From: Emcibacter sp. | GTDB taxonomy: Bacteria; Pseudomonadota; Alphaproteobacteria; Sphingomonadales; Emcibacteraceae | NCBI GenBank assembly: GCA_023142175.1 | Contig: JAGLJX010000182.1 | Span: forward strand, 1 to 5,056 | Direction: 5' to 3' | DNA: 5,056 bases | Part shown: in pieces, positions 1 through 5,056 of the stretch | How positions within the stretch are numbered: the stretch's first letter is position 1 | How the letters are laid out: each line of letters starts with the position of its first letter | The notes under the pieces: generated by a model | Databases searched by the model: none | Told to the model about the DNA's origin: nothing | Seen by the model: only the letters and a program-made list of their open reading frames with translations | Translations under genes and position numbers: made by a program

Positions 1-770
1 AGGAACTGGCCAGACTTGAGACAGAACTGCTCGAGAAATCGGCTATTTATGGATCCGCTCACCCTGATATGACGTCTTTAAAGAGAAGAATTGCTATCCT
101 GAAGAAAAAAATAGGCACGGGGGATGATGCCGATTCAGGAGATCAAATTCTGGACCCTGTAGTGGCCAAGATAGAAACAAAAATTAAAGCCATTGAAGCC
201 CGGATTGCGATGCTCCTGCGTCAGAAGGAGCAAGTAAAGAATAATATAGTGAGTTTGGAGAATAAGATCATTCAAACACCACAGGTTGAGCGGGGCCTTA
301 AGGCGCTAAGCCGGGGTTATGAAAATGCTTTGCTTAAATATCAGGAAATTAAATCCAAACTGATGACGGCGCAGCTTTCCGAAAGCCTTGAGCAGGAAAA
401 AAAGGCAGAACGTTTTTCCCTGCTGGAACCACCAGTATTGCCGCAGACGCCGATCAAACCCAATAGAGCGAAAATGGTTGCTCTTGGGTTCTTTCTGGCT
501 CTGGCGACAGGGGGGGGCTGTATAATGTTGGTTGAAATGATTAATGGCAGCGTTTACGGCATAGGCCGTCTGACAGCCGCTATTCAGCGGCAGCCGCTGG
601 TGATCATTCCCTATATTGAAACCATTGAAGAAAAACAGATTTTTAAGCGACGTGTAAAGATGGCTGTGGGCCTATCAGGAGCAGGTTTAGTCATGATACT
701 TATCTTGATCCATTTTCTTTATATGCCATTGGATATTGTTGCATTTAAGGTGCTGGCTCGTCTTAGTTAG
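1..770 (+). CDS. Wzz/GumC-family polysaccharide chain-length regulator, C-terminal part (5' end outside window)
   Basis: Inner-membrane protein that sets polymer length and works with a BY-kinase and Wzy. The frame is open from the left edge (first full codon at base 3), giving 255 visible residues; the ATG at 69 is internal, because coding-like sequence with a heptad pattern precedes it (LARLETELLEKSAIYGSAHPDM). Seen: a long charged coiled-coil-like periplasmic region (about residues 1-140), a region resembling the GNVR segment (RGYENALLKYQEIKSKL), then the proline-rich stretch PPVLPQTPIKPNR at about 143-155 just before a membrane helix at about 158-178; this arrangement is typical of the family. 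A cytoplasmic-looking linker with IPYIET follows, then a further hydrophobic helix at about 219-239 and a short tail. The N-terminal membrane helix must lie upstream of the window. The kinase gene follows after 28 bases, as is usual for this pair. An 8-G tract lies inside the membrane-helix codons. The family call is firm; the exact subfamily (GumC, EpsF or XrtA-associated) is not resolved. Confidence 0.9.
   Translation, partial: ELARLETELLEKSAIYGSAHPDMTSLKRRIAILKKKIGTGDDADSGDQILDPVVAKIETKIKAIEARIAMLLRQKEQVKNNIVSLENKIIQTPQVERGLKALSRGYENALLKYQEIKSKLMTAQLSESLEQEKKAERFSLLEPPVLPQTPIKPNRAKMVALGFFLALATGGGCIMLVEMINGSVYGIGRLTAAIQRQPLVIIPYIETIEEKQIFKRRVKMAVGLSGAGLVMILILIHFLYMPLDIVAFKVLARLS
510..517 (+). 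repeat. Homopolymer tract of eight G inside the wzz-like gene
   Basis: Eight consecutive G bases encode the Gly-Gly-Gly part of the membrane helix, just before a Cys codon. As given, the frame is intact on both sides, since the protein reads through to a plausible second membrane helix and a stop at 768-770. A one-base slip would change the frame and remove the C-terminal third of the visible protein. It may be a slippage-prone site or merely a glycine-rich helix. Confidence 0.9.
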
Positions 771-784
771 AACACCGTCAAGTT

Positions 785-791
785 AGAAGGA
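785..791 (+). promoter_or_regulatory. Ribosome binding site of the kinase gene, supporting its GTG start
   Basis: AGAAGGA lies seven bases before the GTG at 799-801. The purine-rich core and the spacing are good for a Shine-Dalgarno site. It fixes the start of the kinase gene at a non-ATG codon. Confidence 0.8.
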
Positions 792-798
792 AATTATT

Positions 799-1611
799 GT
801 GGAACGCATCAAAGATGCCATCAATAAAGCAAAATCAGGCGATAATTTGAAATCACAGAAGGCCGAAGACGCACCTGATGTGGCGCAGACGAGCGTTGAT
901 GAAAACCTCAATGACATATCGTATGCCAAAACAAAAATGGTACAGCTGGATGCGGCTCATCTTGAGAGAAACCGTATCGTTGCTCAGGAAAAATTTGATT
1001 TCCGGTCAACAATTTTTGACATTTTACGCACGAAAGTCCTGAGGGAAATGCAGGATAAAGGGTGGAAAACACTTGCCATTACGTCACCGACACCGGCTTG
1101 TGGCAAAACTTTTGTGGCGATAAATCTGGCCATAAGCATCGCCCGCCAAGTCGACCATACAGTTTTATTGGCTGACTTTGATTTAAAGAGATCAAAAATT
1201 TCCGAATATTTGGGCTTGCCCGCGGAATATAGCTTGCGGGACTATTTTGAAGACAAAGTGGCGCTGGAAGATATGCTTATTAATCCTGAGATTCCGCATT
1301 TGGTGGTATTGCCTAACAAAGAGCCGGACAGACATTCTGCGGAAATATTATCTTCCAAAAAAATGAAGACATTGGTTGGTGAACTTAAAGGAAGATATGA
1401 TTCAAGAATTACAATCTTTGATCTGCCGCCGGTATTGTCATCAGATGACACAATAGCCTTTTTGCCGCATGTGGACTGCGTTCTTCTTATCGTTGGCAAC
1501 GGTATGGCGTCTAAATCGGATATTGATAACAGTTTGCGGCTCTTGAAGCCCTATAATCTGTTGGGCACAGTATTGAACAAAGCAGAGACCACTTGGGAAG
1601 GGTATTATTAG
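799..1611 (+). CDS. CpsD/Wzc-C-type BY-kinase (tyrosine autokinase-like P-loop ATPase)
   Basis: Cytoplasmic partner of the preceding Wzz-like protein; such ATPases autophosphorylate on C-terminal tyrosines and cycle with the chain-length regulator to control polymer assembly and export. The protein has 270 residues, usual for a stand-alone CpsD-type kinase. After a polar, probably flexible N-terminus (1-60) comes an FDILRTKVL segment (about 73-81) resembling the helix before the P-loop. Walker A is SPTPACGKT at 96-104, Walker A' is LLADFDLKR at 123-131 (Asp126 and Asp128), and Walker B is TIFDLPPVL at 205-213 (Asp208). The protein ends in Tyr-Tyr (269-270), a short version of the family's tyrosine cluster. 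Most relatives have Gly where Ala100 sits (PGxGKS/T). The start is GTG with a good ribosome binding site; the upstream gene stops 28 bases earlier, so the two are probably cotranscribed. The MinD/ParA-like fold alone could be confused with other ATPases, but the neighbour and the tyrosine tail favour BY-kinase. Confidence 0.9.
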   Translation: MERIKDAINKAKSGDNLKSQKAEDAPDVAQTSVDENLNDISYAKTKMVQLDAAHLERNRIVAQEKFDFRSTIFDILRTKVLREMQDKGWKTLAITSPTPACGKTFVAINLAISIARQVDHTVLLADFDLKRSKISEYLGLPAEYSLRDYFEDKVALEDMLINPEIPHLVVLPNKEPDRHSAEILSSKKMKTLVGELKGRYDSRITIFDLPPVLSSDDTIAFLPHVDCVLLIVGNGMASKSDIDNSLRLLKPYNLLGTVLNKAETTWEGYY

Positions 1612-1624
1612 AGCGTAGGTCGCT
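1612..1624. other. Small inverted repeat in the convergent gap (possible weak terminator)
   Basis: AGCG and CGCT flank a five-base loop, directly after the kinase stop codon and 13 bases before the end of the converging polymerase gene. On the plus strand it is followed by an AT-rich stretch but no real T run. The stem has only four pairs, so it is at best a weak, bidirectional terminator; it could be chance. Confidence 0.2.
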
Positions 1625-1637
1625 ATTTATAATATTC

Positions 1638-3185
1638 TCAGGTCTTAGATATCTGGTTCTGTTTGGCGATATTGATATAAGCCGCCGCGACACCTAAGAT
1701 GCTCCAATAATAGAATGAAGTGACACCGATACTGCTTACCGTGAATATGATGACCATTATTCCTATCACTACCGCAAAGAGGGACCTGCCCTGTCGCCAC
1801 TGATTTTCATATTCAGGTTTTCGTTTCAGTCTGGAGATGATTTTGTAAATTCTGGAAAGCGTGATCATGAAGATCATGAGAAACATACCTAACCCAACCA
1901 GTCCGATCTCCAGCGCTATAGCCAAGTATGTATTTACCATATCAATAATGCCTTCACCCTGGCGCATCACCTCCATCTCCGGGGTATCCATGTAGTTTGC
2001 TGATCCAAAGAAGGGGTTTTTCTGTATAACTTTCCATGACTGTTCCATAAGTCTTTCGCGGTAACTTATTGTGCTGGCGGCATGGGTTTCCGTCTCACTA
2101 CTCATATAGGGAAGTAATTCGATAAAGCGTTGCCCCACGGGGAACAAAGATAAAATTGATAAGGATAAAACAGCAATTAAGGCGAGCTTGGTCAGGTTTT
2201 TGAAAGATTTATCTGCTATTAAAAAATAAAATATAATCATAGCCGCTGCGCCAACCCAGGGGCCACGGGAAAGTGTAACAAGAAGCCCCATTGAAAGAAT
2301 GACCAGGATAAACCAGAATATCTTGTGGGCCTTAGGGTCTTTTGGAGAGTAAAAACTTAAAAGCAGTCCCAGCCCAATAACCAATGTATACCCAAATGTT
2401 ATAGAATGTCCAAGGGCCGCAGATGCCCGCAATAGGCTTTCCCTCATTTGATATCCACCAGTACTCCAAGAGATACCCATTGATTCTGTAGCCGCGTTAT
2501 AAAGGTGCCAACCTTTCAATGTTTCTGCGATTCCAATGCAGGCCTGAAGAAAAATTCCAAAAATGATGGCGAGTAAAATTTTATTTATGTCTGTTGAGGA
2601 CTTAATTGTCTTACTCATAGCCAGATATGGGACAATGATTGTCAGACCCAGAATGAAGCCATAGCGTAACACTTCGGTGAAGGAGCTATCTCGGACGATA
2701 ACACCCCCCTTATGGACAAAGGAGCTTTCCTGATAGTGAACAATTACAAAAAGAAGAAAGAAGCTATAAATAAAATATCTAATGGATTTTGTCGCCCTGT
2801 TTGGGCTTGATCTTGAAAAAGCCAAGGGTAATAACAGAATTATTGATAAAATCAGCGGGAAATTTATATTAAAAAAGTAATTTATAATACCAAATCCGGG
2901 GATTGCAATTGAAGCAGCCGGAAGCGAGGGGAGTAACACAAAGAACAGGCATATTTTCAATATGGGGTTATTTTTTGTGAACACTAAAAGAAGTATGGTT
3001 ATGAAGGCCGAGAATACCCAGAAGTTAGGTAATAAAAAGGCCAGTATAGTCGTTATAGCCCAGATAACCGCCCATTGTTTCGCCTCTGCTTTCAATGATA
3101 AATAAGAAGCAAAACGAATGAATAACGCCAATGGTAGCGATATTATGATGAATATAAAAATTAAGGCTCTAATCTCTTCGGGCAT
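1638..3185 (-). CDS. O-antigen polymerase/ligase family membrane protein (Wzy-like, Wzy_C/PF04932 type)
   Basis: Probable polymerase joining undecaprenyl-linked repeat units at the periplasmic face of the inner membrane; a ligase role (WaaL-like) cannot be excluded because both share the same fold. The protein has 515 residues with about a dozen hydrophobic helices and a large loop between about 350 and 420, as expected. Family-like landmarks, in residues from the ATG, are LRASAALGHSITFGY at about 252-266 (Arg253, His260), TLSRGPW at 304-310, SYRERL followed by NPFFGS at 374-395, and GIIDMVNTYLAIALEIGLVG at about 412-431. Many relatives have His-Asn where this one has Val417-Asn418. I prefer the ATG at 3185 (MPEEIRALIF) over an in-frame TTG at 3197, which would add four residues; neither has a clear ribosome binding site, and an in-frame TGA lies just upstream of the TTG. 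The gene converges on the kinase gene (26-base gap) and is divergent from wecE. Confidence 0.88.
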   Translation of the reverse strand: MPEEIRALIFIFIIISLPLALFIRFASYLSLKAEAKQWAVIWAITTILAFLLPNFWVFSAFITILLLVFTKNNPILKICLFFVLLPSLPAASIAIPGFGIINYFFNINFPLILSIILLLPLAFSRSSPNRATKSIRYFIYSFFLLFVIVHYQESSFVHKGGVIVRDSSFTEVLRYGFILGLTIIVPYLAMSKTIKSSTDINKILLAIIFGIFLQACIGIAETLKGWHLYNAATESMGISWSTGGYQMRESLLRASAALGHSITFGYTLVIGLGLLLSFYSPKDPKAHKIFWFILVILSMGLLVTLSRGPWVGAAAMIIFYFLIADKSFKNLTKLALIAVLSLSILSLFPVGQRFIELLPYMSSETETHAASTISYRERLMEQSWKVIQKNPFFGSANYMDTPEMEVMRQGEGIIDMVNTYLAIALEIGLVGLGMFLMIFMITLSRIYKIISRLKRKPEYENQWRQGRSLFAVVIGIMVIIFTVSSIGVTSFYYWSILGVAAAYINIAKQNQISKT

Positions 3186-3220
3186 AAAATAGTGCAATTC
3201 GTTTCAATTTATTTTGAATC

Positions 3221-3235
3221 TATTGGTTGCCAATA
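3221..3235. repeat. Perfect inverted repeat TATTGG-TTG-CCAATA
   Basis: Six-base arms at 3221-3226 and 3230-3235 are separated by three bases. It lies in the probable leader of the wzy-like transcript, 36 bases before its ATG. It could be a small operator or an RNA hairpin; no regulator can be named from it. Confidence 0.5.
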
Positions 3236-3289
3236 ACTATTAATTAATTCAAGTAGTAAATTCATAGATAATAGATAAGATATTTACCA

Positions 3290-3319
3290 AATGTATATAT
3301 AGGTAGTTCATATTGTCAA
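3290..3319 (-). promoter_or_regulatory. Candidate sigma-70-type promoter for the wzy-like gene
   Basis: Read on the minus strand, 3319-3314 is a perfect TTGACA -35 hexamer. Candidate -10 hexamers downstream are TACATT at 3295-3290 (18-base spacing) or TATACA at 3297-3292 (16-base spacing), each matching the consensus at four of six positions. Transcription would start about 100 bases before the ATG. In DNA this AT-rich, -10-like words occur by chance, so the perfect -35 is the main support. Confidence 0.4.
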
Positions 3320-3367
3320 TAATGCTTGAATATATAAATTCTGTATATGAATATTGTTATATTGGAC

Positions 3368-3396
3368 TTATAAGATGTGTTAGCAGAATATATAAT
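3368..3396 (+). promoter_or_regulatory. Candidate sigma-70-type promoter for wecE
   Basis: A perfect TATAAT -10 hexamer at 3391-3396 is preceded, after exactly 17 bases, by TTATAA at 3368-3373, which matches the -35 consensus at four of six positions. Transcription would start near 3403, leaving a leader of only about 17 bases before the ATG at 3420. That would exclude the GTG at 3405 as an efficiently used start. AT-rich surroundings raise the chance of a false match. Confidence 0.4.
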
Positions 3397-3419
3397 CTAA
3401 AATTGTGTATTGGGAAAAT

Positions 3420-4550
3420 ATGATACCTTTTAACAGACCATTGATAACGGGTTGCGAACAGGGTTTTGTCTTAGATGCGATGCAACAGGATAAAATTTCA
3501 GGCGATGGGTATTATACCAAAGAATGTCAAAAGTGGTTTATCCAAAATCTTAAATGTAGCAATGCCCTGTTAACAACTTCCTGTACTCATGCGCTTGAAA
3601 TGGCGGCTATATTATTAGACGTTAAAGAAAATGATGAAGTTATAATGCCGAGTTATACTTTCGTTTCGACGGCTAATGCTTTTGCAATGCGGGGAGCAAA
3701 AATAGTATTTGTTGATATTCGACCTGATACTATGAATATTAATGAACTGTTGATAGAGAAGGCAATTACAGACAAAACAAAAGCGATCGTTCCAGTTCAT
3801 TATGCTGGCATTAGTTGTGAAATGGATGCCATCATGGATATTGCGGAGAAAAATAATATTTTTGTCGTCGAAGATGCCGCGCAAGGAATGATGTCCACAT
3901 ATAAAGGGCGGCCGCTTGGTACTATTGGGCATATAGGAACTTATAGTTTTCACGAAACAAAGAATTATACGAGTGCGGGAGAGGGTGGTCTCGCGATAAT
4001 AAATGATGAGCGATTTGTAGACAGAGCGGAAATCATAAGGGAGAAAGGGACTAATCGTAGCCAGTTCTTCCGAGGTGAAATAGATAAATATAGTTGGGTG
4101 GATGTGGGCAGTAGTTATTTAATGAATGACATAAGTGCTGCTTTTCTTTGGGGGCAACTTCAAAATGCAAATGAAGTGAATACCAAAAGACGCGATATTT
4201 TTAATCAATATATTGACGGGTTATCAGGGCTTCAAAAATCAAAATTAATTGAGCTACCCCATACCCCCAATGAGATAAGTAATAATGGCCATATGTTTTA
4301 TCTTAAAACTAGAGATATGGACGAGCGGACGAGATTAATTGACTTTTTAAAGTCGAAAGAAATAATGTCTGTTTTTCATTATGTGCCGTTACATAGTTCT
4401 AAAGCAGGAATGAAATACTCAATATTTTCTGGAGAAGATAAATACACCACGTCTGAGAGTGAAAGGTTATTAAGGTTGCCTTTGTTTTACAATATGAAGC
4501 CTTTTGAAGTGGAAAAAGTTATCAACGAAGTCGTAAATTTTTATAACTGA
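3420..4550 (+). CDS. wecE: dTDP-4-amino-4,6-dideoxygalactose transaminase (WecE/RffA)
   Basis: PLP-dependent cytoplasmic aminotransferase of the DegT/DnrJ/EryC1/StrS family. It converts dTDP-4-keto-6-deoxy-D-glucose (made by RmlA and RmlB) to dTDP-Fuc4N, using glutamate as amino donor. Long stretches closely match the Escherichia coli enzyme as I remember it: EVIMPSYTFVSTANAF, VFVDIRPDTMNI, VVEDAAQGMMSTYKGRPLG, SFHETKNYT, EIIREKGTNRSQFFRG, GSSYLMNDISAAFLWGQL, and near the end YTTSESERLLRLPLFYN. The PLP-binding lysine is Lys181 in HETKNYT, the pyridine-contacting aspartate is Asp152 in VEDAAQ, and SCT at 54-56 lies in the phosphate-binding loop. With the ATG at 3420 the length is 376 residues, the same as the E. 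coli enzyme, and the N-terminus MIPFNRP matches; a GTG at 3405 would add five residues without family support. GGGA at 3412-3415 is a weak, close ribosome binding site. The downstream glycosyltransferase gene starts 17 bases after the stop. No wecD-like acetyltransferase is in view, so whether Fuc4N is acylated is unknown. Confidence 0.96.
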   Translation: MIPFNRPLITGCEQGFVLDAMQQDKISGDGYYTKECQKWFIQNLKCSNALLTTSCTHALEMAAILLDVKENDEVIMPSYTFVSTANAFAMRGAKIVFVDIRPDTMNINELLIEKAITDKTKAIVPVHYAGISCEMDAIMDIAEKNNIFVVEDAAQGMMSTYKGRPLGTIGHIGTYSFHETKNYTSAGEGGLAIINDERFVDRAEIIREKGTNRSQFFRGEIDKYSWVDVGSSYLMNDISAAFLWGQLQNANEVNTKRRDIFNQYIDGLSGLQKSKLIELPHTPNEISNNGHMFYLKTRDMDERTRLIDFLKSKEIMSVFHYVPLHSSKAGMKYSIFSGEDKYTTSESERLLRLPLFYNMKPFEVEKVINEVVNFYN

Positions 4551-4567
4551 TTGTAAAAAAAGAAATA

Positions 4568-5056
4568 ATGAATAACAGGCCAAATTATATTATTTATGCC
4601 CCTTCTTTTAGTGAGAATAATGGGGGTTGTATCGTTTTGCATAAATTATGTCATATGCTGAACCAACTCGGTGAGCGGGCATTTCTTTGGCCAATGGAAC
4701 CCGTATACAAACCAAGAATGCGTGATAGAGTTTTATCATTCCTAAAACCAAAACCATTTGAGGTAAATAAAGAATTTAATACGCCAGTAGCAACGCCAAA
4801 AGACTTAAATGATAACAGCATTGTAATTTACCCTGAAATCATCAATGGGAACCCGCTTAAGCATAAAAATGTCGTAAGGTGGTTTCTACATAAACCGGGC
4901 CATCATACAGGTAAGGTTGAATATGGGGAAAATGAGCTATATTTTATTTTTGATCAATATTGTGATGACCCTTCCTTAAATAATAACCCTGAAAATGAAT
5001 TGTTTCTTGTTCAATTGAACCCTGCCTATAAGAACAATAATGGCAACAGATCCGGT
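4568..5056 (+). CDS. Probable GT-B glycosyltransferase, N-terminal part (3' end outside window)
   Basis: The frame starts at ATG 4568, 17 bases after the wecE stop, and stays open for 163 codons to the right edge. The start MNNRPNYIIYAPSF leads into a beta-strand followed by NNGGCIVLHKLCHMLNQLGE at about 17-36; a glycine pair, a helix and then a glycine resembles the first strand-loop-helix of GT-B (GT4-like) transferases. Further landmarks are SIVIYPEIINGNPL at about 84-97 and VVRWFLHKPG at 102-111, which I recall from glycosyltransferases annotated in O-antigen clusters. The C-terminal nucleotide-sugar-binding half (with the usual E-x7-E motif) is not in the window, so donor and acceptor are unknown. 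There is no signal peptide or membrane helix, consistent with a cytoplasmic or peripheral enzyme. The region before the ATG is A-rich with no clear Shine-Dalgarno site; translation may depend on coupling with wecE. Codon use is AT-rich like wecE. Confidence 0.75.
   Translation, partial: MNNRPNYIIYAPSFSENNGGCIVLHKLCHMLNQLGERAFLWPMEPVYKPRMRDRVLSFLKPKPFEVNKEFNTPVATPKDLNDNSIVIYPEIINGNPLKHKNVVRWFLHKPGHHTGKVEYGENELYFIFDQYCDDPSLNNNPENELFLVQLNPAYKNNNGNRSG

Larger units (their letters stand above)
3198..3419. other. AT-rich divergent intergenic control region
   Basis: About 220 bases without a convincing gene separate the start of the wzy-like gene (minus) from wecE (plus). The centre is extremely AT-rich: only 10 of the 60 bases from 3241 to 3300 are G or C. 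It holds promoter-like hexamers for both directions, the inverted repeat at 3221-3235, a palindrome ATTAATTAAT at 3239-3248, and two copies of GAATATATAA at 3328-3337 and 3386-3395. Such AT-rich regions are often bound by nucleoid proteins of the H-NS or MvaT type, but that is only inference here. Confidence 0.7.

Noticed and set aside
69..71. ATG at 69 as the start of the wzz-like gene
   Set aside because: The frame is open upstream to the window edge and encodes coiled-coil-like sequence, and the family needs an N-terminal membrane helix before this point.
1242..1499. Open frame on the minus strand inside the kinase gene
   Set aside because: It lies opposite conserved kinase motifs, has no recognisable protein features and no ribosome binding site; it is a shadow of the real gene.
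1511..1693. Open frame on the minus strand across the convergent gap
   Set aside because: It overlaps the ends of two well-supported genes, and its sequence is low-complexity with no family resemblance.
3313..3338. Plus-strand promoter TTGTCA with TATAAA
   Set aside because: The spacing is only 14 bases, too short for a usual sigma-70 promoter; the TATAAT at 3391 is a better candidate.
3405..3407. GTG at 3405 as the start of wecE
   Set aside because: It has no ribosome binding site, would add five residues absent from relatives, and lies almost on the predicted transcription start; the ATG at 3420 gives the exact family length and N-terminus.
3615..3953. 112-codon open frame on the minus strand inside wecE
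   Set aside because: It is antisense to the strongly conserved PLP-binding half of WecE; the Cys/His-rich look is a by-product of the opposite strand.
4551..4567. Terminator after wecE (A run at 4555-4561)
   Set aside because: There is no hairpin before it and the run is of A, not T, on the coding strand; the next gene follows at once, so the two are more likely cotranscribed.

Overview
The window is a piece of a Gram-negative surface-polysaccharide (O-antigen, capsule or exopolysaccharide) locus of the Wzx/Wzy type. The proteins are proteobacterial in style. The Wzz, kinase and Wzy variants remind me of polysaccharide loci in Alphaproteobacteria of moderate GC, but I cannot fix the genus from the sequence alone, so this is a low-confidence inference.

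Layout from left to right. (1) Bases 1-770, plus strand: C-terminal part of a Wzz/GumC-type chain-length regulator; its reading frame is open to the left edge. (2) Bases 799-1611, plus strand: a CpsD/BY-kinase-type P-loop ATPase starting at GTG with a good ribosome binding site, 28 bases after the wzz-like gene and almost certainly in the same operon. (3) Bases 1638-3185 (or 3197), minus strand: a multi-membrane-spanning O-antigen polymerase/ligase family protein, converging on the kinase gene with a 26-base gap. (4) Bases about 3198-3419: a very AT-rich divergent intergenic region with candidate promoters in both directions and a short perfect inverted repeat. (5) Bases 3420-4550, plus strand: a nearly canonical WecE/RffA sugar aminotransferase that makes dTDP-4-amino-4,6-dideoxy-D-galactose (dTDP-Fuc4N). 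(6) Base 4568 to the right edge, plus strand: the N-terminal 163 codons of a probable GT-B glycosyltransferase, cut by the window.

Taken together: WecE and the following glycosyltransferase would help make and attach sugars of a repeat unit that probably contains Fuc4N or an N-acyl derivative. The Wzy-like protein would polymerise the repeat units at the periplasmic face of the inner membrane, and the Wzz/kinase pair would set chain length and couple to export. The left genes look like conserved assembly machinery. The right part, from the intergenic region on, is visibly more AT-rich and looks like the variable, structure-specific part of the cluster.

I found no rRNA, tRNA, CRISPR array, insertion sequence or phage gene, and no evidence for a wholly undescribed system. 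The points most worth a second look are the divergent control region, an 8-G tract inside the wzz-like gene, the altered P-loop of the kinase, the unusual Wzy motif and the truncated glycosyltransferase.
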